Below, in pieces: positions 8,645-17,908 of a DNA stretch of 59,176 nucleotides. The notes below the pieces were generated by a model. It had not been told where the DNA came from. It saw only the letters and a program-made list of their open reading frames with translations, and did not search any database. This DNA is from an uncultured Woeseiaceae bacterium (GTDB lineage Bacteria > Pseudomonadota > Gammaproteobacteria > Steroidobacterales > Woeseiaceae), in the NCBI GenBank assembly GCA_902512585.1, contig CABXJW010000002.1:1-59176 (forward strand), in the 5' to 3' direction. Position numbers and translations under genes: made by a program. Numbering within the stretch: the stretch's first letter is position 1; each line of letters begins with the position of its first letter.

Positions 8645-10123
8645 TCATGGTTTCGATGTAAGCGTATAATCTTCTATTCGAACATCTGAGAGTAGTTTCT
8701 TGAATGATCTGCCATGCCCCGGGTAGAGCGTATTATTAACACCACTTGCATTAAGATACCAACTACTACAGCCACTCGACCAGACACTATTATTCAATTT
8801 AGCTTGGACATCAAGGTTGTACTTTAGTTGCTCTTTTTCTTTCACTTCAATATATTTATGAGTTCCTGCAAGTTTAATCAATTTAACGATATAATTTAAT
8901 TCCTGCTCAATGATATGCACATGAGATATCGTTCCTGCACCCGTATTTGGCCCAGTCACCATATGAAAGTTAGGAAAATCAGAGATTGAACAACCTTTAT
9001 AGGCAGTTTCATTATCAGACCAAACTTCGTGTAAAGTAACTCCATTATTACCTACCATGTTGATGGAATAGAATTGCTTACTTATATCAAAGCCGGTAGC
9101 CATTATAATGACATCTGCAGCGTACTTAATATTGTCTTCACCGATAATATGATTGTTGTTAATCTGTTTAATTGGTGATGTTATCAAACTAACGTTATCT
9201 TTATTCAGAGCAGGATAGAGTTCATCTGAAAGCAAAATTCGCTTACAACCCAGTTTATATTTGGGTTGCAGTTTGTTATGTAATGCGGTGTCATTGATTG
9301 AATCTCGCATATAAGTATTTATTCGTTTCGCTGCATTTGCACCTATTTTTGAGTCTTTTTTTACTATCGGGAACGCGATTAATTCCATGCGGATAAATAT
9401 AAACCAGCGATAGAGCTTCAGTAACCATGGATATTTTGCAAATCGTTGTTGTTGAGCAGATGTATATTTCTTGTCTCCTCTGGGTATGATGTAATTAGGT
9501 GTGCGCTGAAACACATTAAGCGTCTTAGCTATTTTTGCTATTTCCGGGATCACTTGTATGGCACTTGCTGCACTGCCAATGACCACAACATTCTTATCAT
9601 TTAGCTCAACTTCGTCTCGCCATTGAGCGGTGTGCATTACCTCACCATCAAATTTTGCCAATCCATTAAAATCTGGGATAAAGGGCTGATGAAGGCCACC
9701 ACCTCCATGAATTACATGATGCGCTTGAATTATATCGTTATTGGCAAGATGCACTTCCCAGAGACCACTTACTTCGTCTAGGATTAAGTCTGTCACTTTC
9801 ACCGAAAAATTCACATACGGCATAAGCTCATAATCGTTAACTATATTTTCTAAGTATTCTTTAATTTCAGGCTGTCTAGCATACACATGAGACCAATCTG
9901 GATTAGGGGCAAATGAATAACAATATAAATGTGATGGGACATCACATGCTGCACCTGGATATCTATTTTCATGCCATGTGCCACCAATACCATCAGATTT
10001 TTCATATATTGCAATATTATCTATATCGCTTTCTAAAAGCTTAATAGCTGCTCCAATACCCGAAAAACCCATACCAATAATGAGTACATCGAGTGGTTTT
10101 TTCTTAATCTGATTGGGCTGCAT
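8645..10123 (-). CDS. Flavin-containing monooxygenase, Baeyer-Villiger type
   Basis: The N-terminal FAD motif is GMGFSG at residues 17-22, followed by GGTWHENRYPGAACDVPS, a hallmark of the class. The Baeyer-Villiger fingerprint F-x-G-x3-H-x3-W is present at residues 158-168 (FDGEVMHTAQW). The second nucleotide fold at about 181-190 reads VIGSAASAIQ, with Ala replacing the second Gly. FQRTPNYIIPRG follows, as in cyclohexanone/phenylacetone monooxygenase relatives. The family inserts oxygen next to a ketone using NADPH and O2. A terminator of the preceding receptor gene and an AT-rich stretch with a TATAAT hexamer (10150-10155, reverse strand) precede it, suggesting its own promoter. Confidence 0.9.
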   Translation of the reverse strand: MQPNQIKKKPLDVLIIGMGFSGIGAAIKLLESDIDNIAIYEKSDGIGGTWHENRYPGAACDVPSHLYCYSFAPNPDWSHVYARQPEIKEYLENIVNDYELMPYVNFSVKVTDLILDEVSGLWEVHLANNDIIQAHHVIHGGGGLHQPFIPDFNGLAKFDGEVMHTAQWRDEVELNDKNVVVIGSAASAIQVIPEIAKIAKTLNVFQRTPNYIIPRGDKKYTSAQQQRFAKYPWLLKLYRWFIFIRMELIAFPIVKKDSKIGANAAKRINTYMRDSINDTALHNKLQPKYKLGCKRILLSDELYPALNKDNVSLITSPIKQINNNHIIGEDNIKYAADVIIMATGFDISKQFYSINMVGNNGVTLHEVWSDNETAYKGCSISDFPNFHMVTGPNTGAGTISHVHIIEQELNYIVKLIKLAGTHKYIEVKEKEQLKYNLDVQAKLNNSVWSSGCSSWYLNASGVNNTLYPGHGRSFKKLLSDVRIEDYTLTSKP

Positions 10124-10209
10124 AAATACCTCAGTTATAAGGAAAACTAATTATATAGTGTAACTATTCATTTGAATGTTAATGCTGCAACAATTCGTTT
10201 AAGTAAGTC

Positions 10210-10239
10210 AAAAAAAAACAGCACGCCAAAGACGTGCTG
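10210..10239 (-). terminator. Intrinsic terminator after the TonB-dependent receptor gene
   Basis: Read on the reverse strand, a perfect 7-bp stem CAGCACG/CGTGCTG with a 7-base loop is followed by a run of eight or nine T. It lies about 27 bases past the receptor stop codon and separates it from the monooxygenase operon. The forward strand also has a T-rich tail, so it could work in both directions. Confidence 0.9.
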
Positions 10240-10266
10240 CTATTTTTTCCTTAATGGCTTTAGAGC

Positions 10267-12900
10267 TTAATCAAAATTAATTCTAAAGTTAACACCCCAA
10301 GTTCTGGGTTCTGTATGATAAGCTCTTAAGCTACCATCCTGAACTGGATTATTAAATACTGACTCATAAAAACGCTCGTCAGTAGCATTTCTTACCCAGA
10401 AAGCGAGCTCAGAGTTCAGCTCTTCAAAGATAAAGCCAAGTCTTGCATTCGCAAACGTAAATGAAGGTCTGAAGTGTAATGGGTCACCTGAACCTAGAGT
10501 ATCTGACTCACTTACTGATTGCTGCTCTAAACGTATGTATCCAGTCGTATCACCTAAATTGAAGCCTTGTGTAAGTGCCACAAAAAGTCTGTTCTCAGGT
10601 TCTGCTTTTGTAATACCAGAATGATCACACGCAGTTGCATCTGGATCAGCACCTGGCGCACCTGGATCAACCAAACCTGTGTGCCATGGAGTAGCTACCC
10701 AACAACTAGCACCAGTAAATTCTTTAGCTGTTGCCACTACTTGAGCATAACTAACGTCTAGTTGCGTGCTCTCTGTAGGCGCCCAGATAATGTCTAACTC
10801 ACCACCCGAGGCTTCAGTATAACCTTGGTTTTGCAAGTTAAACGAATTACCGGTAAAGGTGCTTACTTGAAGGTTATCAACATTCATTTTCCAAGCGGCC
10901 ACATTGACTCTTAATGTGTCAGTCAGGTCCATTTTGCCACCAAACTCCAATACTTCAGTTTTCTCTGGCATAAAGATATAAGGTAGACCAATAGAAAGTC
11001 GATCCGTATTTGTACCACCAGCTTTATAACCAGTCGAGTATGAGCCATAGAACATCATGTCATCATTAGGCTGATAAGCAACTTTAATATTACCAGTTAC
11101 CTGATCATCTTCTAACTTCTCACTCACATTTGGGCGTGGTGATAAAGATGGTTGAGTATAATAACCCCAAGTTGGTGCATACAGAGGGGCTAATATAGGT
11201 AACACAGTAGTTGCTTGAGTTACTGGATTAATTGCTCCTAAACTAATCGCTCCTAAAGTATGCAATATAGAGCCTGGACCGGTTGATACGATATCAGGGA
11301 CTGGTCCCATCGTACTATTCGTATAAGTACCAACCATAGTTTTCTCTTCATTGGTGTAACGCAAACCGGCTGTTAGAGTCCAATAATCTCTCACTGGGAC
11401 ATCTATTTGACCAAAGAAAGCATAACTCTTATGTTCTTGATTCATAACATCACGTGCATATGCACCATCTGGGAAAGAGTCAGCAGCTCCTGTTGGATAT
11501 GGATTCGCCGCGACTGCAACAGCATTAATTTGCGCTGCCGTAGCTGCTGCTGGTAATCCATAAGCTACTGGATTTCCAGTAATTGCTGCAGCTATACCGG
11601 CAGTTGCTCCAGCGTATAGGCCTGCTAACGCATCAGTGGCCATTTTGAGAGTTGGGTCAATCCCAAAAAAGGCTGTTGTTTGTGCGCCAGTGGTTAACGT
11701 CGAATCATTATTTACATCTTGACTGTAGTAATAGAAGCCAAACTGATAATGTCCATCTCTGCCATTAGCGCCTTCATAATCACCTGACCATCTTAACTCT
11801 TGGGAAAAAGAGTCGAGATCTAAGAGGTTACGATCTGTTAATAATGGAGCGGCACCAAAATCGACGTCACCAAAATCATTCGTATCGAAATTTCTAATGG
11901 CCGTTACCGAGGTTAACGTCATATTATCGTAATCACGATTTATTTCTAATGACAAGCCTTTGTCCTCAGCCTTCGATTCTGGGTTATGTGTGAGGTATTG
12001 CCCTAGGTTATTAAAGCCAGAGGCCAATGCAACTTTTTGTCCTAAACCACCTGCTGCCACTGGTGCAGCAATTAGGCCGTCTGAACCAGGCTTACCAGTT
12101 ACCGGGCTAACAAAGTTATTTTTCATAGTTCCTGCAGCACAACAAACTTCATCGAGTTCAGCATAATCCATAATTAAACGCATGCTAGTACGATCGCTTG
12201 GAGTATATAGAAATTGTAAACGACCACCCATACGATCTCGATCATTTATTTTAGGACCATTTACATCCGAAAGATTGGTTATATACCCATCACGATCACT
12301 ACTAAATAAGGTTGCGCGCATGGCTAATTTATCATCTATTAAAGATACATTAGCTGCGGCATTTACGTTAACCAAACCATAGTCGCCACCGACAATCTCA
12401 AAGAAACCGTTTCTTTCATGACTAGGCGCTACTGTTCGAATATTAACCGCACCAGCAGAGGTATTTTTACCGAATAATGTACCTTGAGGACCACGTAATA
12501 TTTCAACTGCCTCAATATCAGCTAACTGATTACTAATCGAGCTTTGTCTTGAACGATATACGTTATCAACATATCCACCTACAGCAGATTCAAGACCGAA
12601 GTTTTGTGAGCTAGTATTTAATCCACGTATTCCCCAGCTTGAGAAACCAGCACTTTGACTCTGATAAGAATCAAGTGAAGGTGTCATTCCTGCCAAGTCA
12701 CGCATTGTTTTAATACTTGATTTTTGAAGCATTTCACCTGAAAACGCATCCAATGCGACAGGTACATCTTGTTGATTTTGAGCGCGTTTTTGCGCTGTTA
12801 CAACAATTTCTTCAATTTCAATAGCATTGACACTAGTAACAGTAAAGCCAACCAGTATGCAAAGTGATTTCGCTAATTTGCGACGAATATTAAAGTTCAT
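10267..12900 (-). CDS. TonB-dependent outer-membrane receptor
   Basis: A signal peptide (residues 1-26) precedes a TonB box EEIVVTAQKR (30-39) and a plug domain with ADIEAVEILRGPQGTLFGKN around 127-146. The remaining 700 residues are a beta-barrel with the usual terminal Phe (GVNFRINFD). It imports an unknown, probably organic, substrate across the outer membrane with energy from TonB-ExbBD. Residues about 420-475 form an Ala-rich, low-complexity insert, likely in an extracellular loop, and there is a Cys-Cys pair at 253-254. It lies upstream of the Baeyer-Villiger operon, which suggests uptake of that pathway's substrate. The ribosome site is an unusual run of six G. Confidence 0.93.
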   Translation of the reverse strand: MNFNIRRKLAKSLCILVGFTVTSVNAIEIEEIVVTAQKRAQNQQDVPVALDAFSGEMLQKSSIKTMRDLAGMTPSLDSYQSQSAGFSSWGIRGLNTSSQNFGLESAVGGYVDNVYRSRQSSISNQLADIEAVEILRGPQGTLFGKNTSAGAVNIRTVAPSHERNGFFEIVGGDYGLVNVNAAANVSLIDDKLAMRATLFSSDRDGYITNLSDVNGPKINDRDRMGGRLQFLYTPSDRTSMRLIMDYAELDEVCCAAGTMKNNFVSPVTGKPGSDGLIAAPVAAGGLGQKVALASGFNNLGQYLTHNPESKAEDKGLSLEINRDYDNMTLTSVTAIRNFDTNDFGDVDFGAAPLLTDRNLLDLDSFSQELRWSGDYEGANGRDGHYQFGFYYYSQDVNNDSTLTTGAQTTAFFGIDPTLKMATDALAGLYAGATAGIAAAITGNPVAYGLPAAATAAQINAVAVAANPYPTGAADSFPDGAYARDVMNQEHKSYAFFGQIDVPVRDYWTLTAGLRYTNEEKTMVGTYTNSTMGPVPDIVSTGPGSILHTLGAISLGAINPVTQATTVLPILAPLYAPTWGYYTQPSLSPRPNVSEKLEDDQVTGNIKVAYQPNDDMMFYGSYSTGYKAGGTNTDRLSIGLPYIFMPEKTEVLEFGGKMDLTDTLRVNVAAWKMNVDNLQVSTFTGNSFNLQNQGYTEASGGELDIIWAPTESTQLDVSYAQVVATAKEFTGASCWVATPWHTGLVDPGAPGADPDATACDHSGITKAEPENRLFVALTQGFNLGDTTGYIRLEQQSVSESDTLGSGDPLHFRPSFTFANARLGFIFEELNSELAFWVRNATDERFYESVFNNPVQDGSLRAYHTEPRTWGVNFRINFD

Positions 12901-12963
12901 ATTTCCCCCCGAAAACTCAGTCTTTTATTGCTTGTTAAGACATTTAAGTTCGGTATTTACTAA

Positions 12964-12972
12964 ATTATACCA
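12964..12972 (-). promoter_or_regulatory. Extended -10 promoter of the receptor gene
   Basis: On the reverse strand the sequence TGGTATAAT, a perfect extended -10 element, lies 63 bases before the receptor ATG. No good -35 hexamer is visible at the usual distance, which is typical for extended -10 promoters. The rest of the roughly 300-base interval 12901-13202 shows no gene; I see nothing else in it. Confidence 0.5.
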
Positions 12973-13202
12973 ACCCTTCATCATTAAGATGTTGGGACCA
13001 CATGCAGTTGTAATTAACTTACCGCTGCTACTAAACATAAAGTTTTTAAACTCTATAAACTAATGATACATGTATTATTGCGTTTTGGAAGGGTAATTGT
13101 CACTTATATGACTTGCATGAAACTACCATATTTAATCCAGATGCATAGATATTTTCTTGGTACTTAGATAATTTTGACACTTTAATGAGATATGCTTTGC
13201 AA

Positions 13203-14150
13203 TTAACACTTTGAAACTTCCACTAGCTTTTTTGTGATATCGATAAAATCTGTAAAAAAGCCATCAATTTTAAGTTCAGTTGTAAACCAAGCAATCATTT
13301 CTGCATATGATTCGAAAACTAATGGGAAACTATCTTTCCTGAAAGTAAAAGGATGCATCTTGAGATCATATTTCCTTGCATAATTAGCAAGGCTTGTTGG
13401 AATAACGCTATTATTAATTGAGCTAGTTGCATAAAGAAGATCAAGTGAAGGACCAATTCCAACTGCGTAATTGGCAATTTCTTTACAACCTGCCTCTAAA
13501 ACCATCTTGTCATAGTCATCAGCTGATTCTCGCCAAGAGTTTTTTCCAATCAATTGAATTAAAGGTAAGGCAGAATTAAATTTAGCTTTTACACGTTTTA
13601 ACTCTAAGGAATCGAAACATTGCAGATAGATATTATCTGCTTCTGTCCGATAATTATTTTTGATTAAAACCTGAAGAACGAACTGAGTAATATCAGCACC
13701 CTCTTGCCGATGCCACGCAGGTCTCTTGATCTCTGGATAAATTCCTACATTTTTTCCGGTAGATTGATTTAAGCCCTTAATTAAATCAATTTCCTCTTGA
13801 AGAGTTGGAATTTCGAATTTTCCTTTCTTGTAAGGAAATCGCTTTGGATATATAGGGCCACTATTATCCTCAAGTCCACGCTCATGAACCCTTAACTGTT
13901 TAAGCTCCGCTAAAAGAAAATCTCTAGCATACCAATGGCCGTCACTTCTTTTTCTGTCTTCGTAGACTTCCGCAACATTAGTGACTTGATCCAAATAAAT
14001 ATCATGTAATACTATTGGGTGATTATCTCGCGATAAAACAATATCCTGCTCAATGAAATCCGCCCCTAGGCCATAAGCAAGAGCAACCGAGCATAAGGTA
14101 TGTTCAGGAGCATAGCCACTTGCACCTCGATGTGCGATTAAAATTGTCAT
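13203..14150 (-). CDS. Glycerophosphodiester phosphodiesterase family protein
   Basis: The GDPD signature is present at the N-terminus: IAHRGASGYAPEHT, then EQDIVLSRDNHPIVLHD, carrying the catalytic His pair and metal-binding Glu/Asp residues. YPEIK further on and the C-terminal DGFFTDF complete the TIM-barrel pattern. The 315-residue length suits GlpQ-like enzymes, which hydrolyse glycerophosphodiesters to glycerol 3-phosphate and an alcohol. No signal peptide is visible, so unlike periplasmic GlpQ it should act in the cytoplasm. It is divergent from the fadJ-like gene. It is not obviously part of an operon. Confidence 0.9.
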   Translation of the reverse strand: MTILIAHRGASGYAPEHTLCSVALAYGLGADFIEQDIVLSRDNHPIVLHDIYLDQVTNVAEVYEDRKRSDGHWYARDFLLAELKQLRVHERGLEDNSGPIYPKRFPYKKGKFEIPTLQEEIDLIKGLNQSTGKNVGIYPEIKRPAWHRQEGADITQFVLQVLIKNNYRTEADNIYLQCFDSLELKRVKAKFNSALPLIQLIGKNSWRESADDYDKMVLEAGCKEIANYAVGIGPSLDLLYATSSINNSVIPTSLANYARKYDLKMHPFTFRKDSFPLVFESYAEMIAWFTTELKIDGFFTDFIDITKKLVEVSKC

Positions 14151-14232
14151 TATCTATCCTTAAAAAAATAATGTGCTACCAATAATACTAACTTATACTA
14201 ACCACAAACGAAGATTATTACAGGTATTAAAT

Positions 14233-16272
14233 ATGACGAATAATATAAATATGCAGCACTGGGCGCTCGACCTTGATCAAAATAATATCGCTTGGTTGTG
14301 TTTTGACAAATTAGAAAGTTCAGCCAATGTATTATCTGCCGACGTCCTCAAAGAATTTGCCACGATAATCGAACATCTTGAGCTAAATTTACCTGCAGGT
14401 TTAGTAATTTATTCAGGAAAAAAGAATGGTTTTATTATGGGCGCTGACATAAATGAATTTACTACGATTCATGATGTCGATGAAGCCTATAAGTTAATTC
14501 GTCAAGGTCAACAGGTACTGGATGCACTGGAAAACCTTAACTGCCCAACAGTGGCGGTTATTAATGGTTATGCACTTGGAGGTGGGCTAGAGTTAGCAAT
14601 GGCCTGCAACTACCGATTAGCCTATGAGAATGACAAGCCGATTATCGGCTTACCAGAAGTTCAATTAGGATTGCATCCTGGTTTTGGTGGAACTGTTAGA
14701 GCGGTTAAGCTAACTGGCGTGAGAGCTGCTATGAAATTAATGCTCACCGGTAAACCCATTAGAGTATCCAACGCATATAAAAATCGCTTAATAGATCGTC
14801 TATGTAACTCGGAAGAATGGCAAAATCAAGCTAGAGAGTTAATAAAAACTCAGCCAACACGCTCTTCAGCACCACTCTTAGAAAAAATTCTTAATCTAGG
14901 TATATTTCGAGGCTTTGTAGCCAAGACACTGATCAAGCAAGTTAAGTCGAAAGCTAAACAAGCGCACTATCCAGCACCATACGCCATGATAAAAATATGG
15001 AAGGAACATGGCGCATCACTCAAAACAGGGTATAAGGCTGAAGCCAGATCAATGGCAGAATTAATGTGCGGCTCAACAAGCCGTAATTTAATTCGCGTTT
15101 TTTTTCTTCAAAACAAACTAAAAGCACAACTCCCCCGCTCTGACAGTCCGATAAAAAATATTCATGTAATTGGTGCTGGCATCATGGGTGGTGATATCGC
15201 TAGTTGGTGTGCATTAAGAGGATTCAATGTGACACTGCAGGATCGTTCTTTGGAGGATATAACACCAGCTCTTAACCGCGCTGAGAGATTATTCAATAAA
15301 AGAGTCAGAGGTGATAGCGCTAGAGAGCAAACCAAAAAACGCTTGATTTCCGATGTTAAAGGCTCGGGTATAGCTAAAGCTGATTTAATTATTGAGGCCA
15401 TCTATGAAAATCTAGAAGCAAAAAAAGCGCTTTACAAAGAAGTTGAAAGCCAAATGAAATCGACTGCTATATTAGCTACTAATACATCCAGTATTCTGCT
15501 GGAAGAATTGCGAGCTAACCTAGCTCAACCACAAAAATTCATTGGACTGCATTTTTTCAACCCTGTAGCTCAATTACCGCTTGTAGAAATTATAAAGTGT
15601 GATGATACAGATCCTGAAACACTACAAATAGGTTTTAATTTTGTTAAGGGCATCGGTAAATCGCCTCTCATTTGTAAGAGCTCTGAAGGATTTATTGTAA
15701 ATCGAATCCTAGCTCCATACATGGCTGAAGCGATGCACCTCAAAGAAGATGGTGTAGCGCCAATAGATATTGATAAGATTGCAGTAAATTTTGGAATGCC
15801 TATGGGGCCAGTTGAGTTAGTCGATACCGTTGGTATAGATGTTGCTCTAAATGTATCCCAAGTCCTAGGAAAAGCATTTAATCGTCCTATTCCAGATGAA
15901 CTAATTAGAATGGTCGAGAATAAAGAGCTGGGTAAAAAAACTGGCTTAGGGTTTTATGATTGGTCAGACAAGGGGCCAATTAAAGCGGAGGCATTGCCTG
16001 AAGAGACAGCCAATATTCCAAAAGATGCTGAAGATAGATTAATACTACCTATGCTAAATGAGGCAATTGCTTGTCTAGAAGAAGGTATTGTTGAAAATTC
16101 AGATATGTTGGACATTGGTGTGATATTTGGAACTGGTTTTGCGCCATTTCGTGGTGGTCCAATTCAATATGCTAAAGACAGAGGATTAGAGAATATTTTG
16201 ACTACTTTCAAGAATCTAGAAAAGAAACATGGTTCGCGGTTTAAGCCTCATCCTGGATGGCAGAACCTCTAG
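14233..16272 (+). CDS. fadJ: Bifunctional enoyl-CoA hydratase / 3-hydroxyacyl-CoA dehydrogenase (FadJ/FadB-like)
   Basis: The N-terminal crotonase domain shows GFIMGADINEF, NGYALGGGLELAMAC and GLPEVQLGLHPGFGGT, the oxyanion-hole and catalytic Glu regions. The dehydrogenase domain starts near residue 307 with HVIGAGIMGGDIASW (NAD fold), followed by GLHFFNPVAQLPLVEII with the catalytic His and two C-terminal helical domains. Together they catalyse the second and third steps of beta-oxidation. I chose the ATG at 14233 because an earlier in-frame start at 14173 adds 20 residues not expected for the family. The thiolase partner is not adjacent; the next gene is convergent holB, four bases away. 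Confidence 0.9.
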   Translation: MTNNINMQHWALDLDQNNIAWLCFDKLESSANVLSADVLKEFATIIEHLELNLPAGLVIYSGKKNGFIMGADINEFTTIHDVDEAYKLIRQGQQVLDALENLNCPTVAVINGYALGGGLELAMACNYRLAYENDKPIIGLPEVQLGLHPGFGGTVRAVKLTGVRAAMKLMLTGKPIRVSNAYKNRLIDRLCNSEEWQNQARELIKTQPTRSSAPLLEKILNLGIFRGFVAKTLIKQVKSKAKQAHYPAPYAMIKIWKEHGASLKTGYKAEARSMAELMCGSTSRNLIRVFFLQNKLKAQLPRSDSPIKNIHVIGAGIMGGDIASWCALRGFNVTLQDRSLEDITPALNRAERLFNKRVRGDSAREQTKKRLISDVKGSGIAKADLIIEAIYENLEAKKALYKEVESQMKSTAILATNTSSILLEELRANLAQPQKFIGLHFFNPVAQLPLVEIIKCDDTDPETLQIGFNFVKGIGKSPLICKSSEGFIVNRILAPYMAEAMHLKEDGVAPIDIDKIAVNFGMPMGPVELVDTVGIDVALNVSQVLGKAFNRPIPDELIRMVENKELGKKTGLGFYDWSDKGPIKAEALPEETANIPKDAEDRLILPMLNEAIACLEEGIVENSDMLDIGVIFGTGFAPFRGGPIQYAKDRGLENILTTFKNLEKKHGSRFKPHPGWQNL

Positions 16273-16275
16273 ACG

Positions 16276-17274
16276 TTATGGTTTAAATATATTCGATGGC
16301 AGAGAATTATAATCAGTGCTCCCTGTAATACAAGCAGTGAGACTTTGTGACCAATCAACTAGCAAAGCTTCAAGTATCATTTGTGCATTGTATGATCCAT
16401 ATGCTTGATGTCGAACTTTATTAATTCCATCTAAAAAACAGAATAAATTTCTTGCAGATAATTTATTTAAGTATGGATATTGCTGATCAATACCTGAAGA
16501 AAATTCACGATTGGATACAGTATAAATTAACTGAGAAATAAAATGACTAAACCAATCTAAAACAAACTGAGTATCGTTTTTAGCCCAAAGTGCGGCCACC
16601 TTAATTGGTGATTCTTTTTTGAAAATTACGTCTGCTAATTGCATTTTAAATATGGTAGTTTTTTCAAGATTTGCTACATTCTCAATAGCAAGTAATGGTG
16701 TTTTAGTATAATAATCCGCTAATTTCGTCCATGCTTTACTTGAATCAATCTCATTTAGCCAGGATAACGCCTCATTACTTGCTGGTGATTTGATATTTAA
16801 TTGCTGACAACGACTACGAATCGTTACTGGCATATTTTGCATGCTATCTACAACGACAATAATCAATGTTTCTTCAGTGGGTTCCTCTAAAGTTTTTAGT
16901 AGGCTATTCTTAGCATTTAAAGTCATCGCATTTGCTGGTTCAATGATTGCAGCTTTACCGTTAGCGAGGTAACTCGTTTTCACCAACTCATTAATTAGAT
17001 GTCGAACTTGCTCCACGCTAATTGTCATTTTACCATCTTCCGGTGCAAGCCAATGAAAGTCTGGACTGATATTATGTGATAGAGGATATGTTAGATTTTG
17101 TTTTTGATCACTTAAAAAACTTTTGACCATCCACTCAGCTAATAATCGTTTTCCAATACCGCGATCACCGCTAAGCATCAATGCATGTGGCATTTGATTG
17201 TTCGCTAGCTGATTGAGCCAAGGTTTTTGATATTTTTCTAACCAAGGCACTGGGAACTGTTTAATCTCATTCAT
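16276..17274 (-). CDS. holB: DNA polymerase III delta' subunit
   Basis: The 332-residue protein has a clamp-loader P-loop (LSGDRGIGKRLLAEW), the conserved block MTLNAKNSLLKTLEEPTE and the SRC motif (TIRSRCQQL) found in delta' and gamma/tau subunits. The zinc-binding cysteines of gamma/tau are absent, which fits delta'. It is part of the clamp-loading complex that places the beta clamp on DNA. It follows tmk by three bases, the usual gammaproteobacterial order, so the two are co-translated. No pilZ or tatD gene follows; the neighbour is the convergent fadJ-like gene. Confidence 0.92.
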   Translation of the reverse strand: MNEIKQFPVPWLEKYQKPWLNQLANNQMPHALMLSGDRGIGKRLLAEWMVKSFLSDQKQNLTYPLSHNISPDFHWLAPEDGKMTISVEQVRHLINELVKTSYLANGKAAIIEPANAMTLNAKNSLLKTLEEPTEETLIIVVVDSMQNMPVTIRSRCQQLNIKSPASNEALSWLNEIDSSKAWTKLADYYTKTPLLAIENVANLEKTTIFKMQLADVIFKKESPIKVAALWAKNDTQFVLDWFSHFISQLIYTVSNREFSSGIDQQYPYLNKLSARNLFCFLDGINKVRHQAYGSYNAQMILEALLVDWSQSLTACITGSTDYNSLPSNIFKP

Positions 17275-17277
17275 AGG

Positions 17278-17904
17278 TCAATTCTTTTGTAGTAAATTTT
17301 TGAGATGCATGATTATTTCTTTTTGAACCAAATCTAAGGGTTGATTTGCATCAACAACTACAAAACGATCACTATACTGTTTGGCTAAACAAATATAACC
17401 TTCTCTAACTCGCTCATAAAAAGAAATTTCTTCAGACTCCATTCGATCAATTTCGCCTCTTTTTATTGCTCTTTGCATGCCAATTTCTGCTGGCGCATCT
17501 AAAAGTATGGTTAAATCTGGTTGGATATCAGCATGCACCCATTGAGCAATGTTATTAATTCGATCAATATCGAATCCCCGTCCAAAACCCTGATATGCAA
17601 TAGTTGCATCTGTGAACCGATCGCAGATAATAAATTTACCAGCCTTTAATGCCGGCACAATAACATTTTCAAGATGCAATGATCTCGCGGCAAAAAATAA
17701 AAGCAATTCAGCAATATCTGGTATAAGCTCACTATCAGGATTTAATAATATCTTCCTAATATCCTCGGCAGCAGCTGTTCCTCCTGGTTCGCGTGTTTCT
17801 ACAACCTCTTTATTATGATTTGTGAGGAAATTGACAATGAAGTTGATATTGGTTGTTTTACCAACTCCCTCGCTCCCTTCAATTGTAATAAATTTACCTT
17901 TCAT
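17278..17904 (-). CDS. tmk: Thymidylate kinase
   Basis: The 208-residue enzyme has the P-loop EGSEGVGKTT, the TMP-binding TREPGGT, and the DRFTDATIAYQG motif. It phosphorylates dTMP to dTDP in dTTP synthesis. It sits four bases after mltG and just before holB, the standard arrangement mltG-tmk-holB. A lid segment lies at about residues 140-155. Length and motifs are normal. Confidence 0.96.
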   Translation of the reverse strand: MKGKFITIEGSEGVGKTTNINFIVNFLTNHNKEVVETREPGGTAAAEDIRKILLNPDSELIPDIAELLLFFAARSLHLENVIVPALKAGKFIICDRFTDATIAYQGFGRGFDIDRINNIAQWVHADIQPDLTILLDAPAEIGMQRAIKRGEIDRMESEEISFYERVREGYICLAKQYSDRFVVVDANQPLDLVQKEIIMHLKNLLQKN

Positions 17905-17908
17905 GAAT

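Noticed and set aside
12973-13202. A hidden gene in the 300-base gap after the GDPD gene
   Set aside because: The only forward frame overlapping it begins inside the receptor gene and has no coding features; nothing else of note was found.
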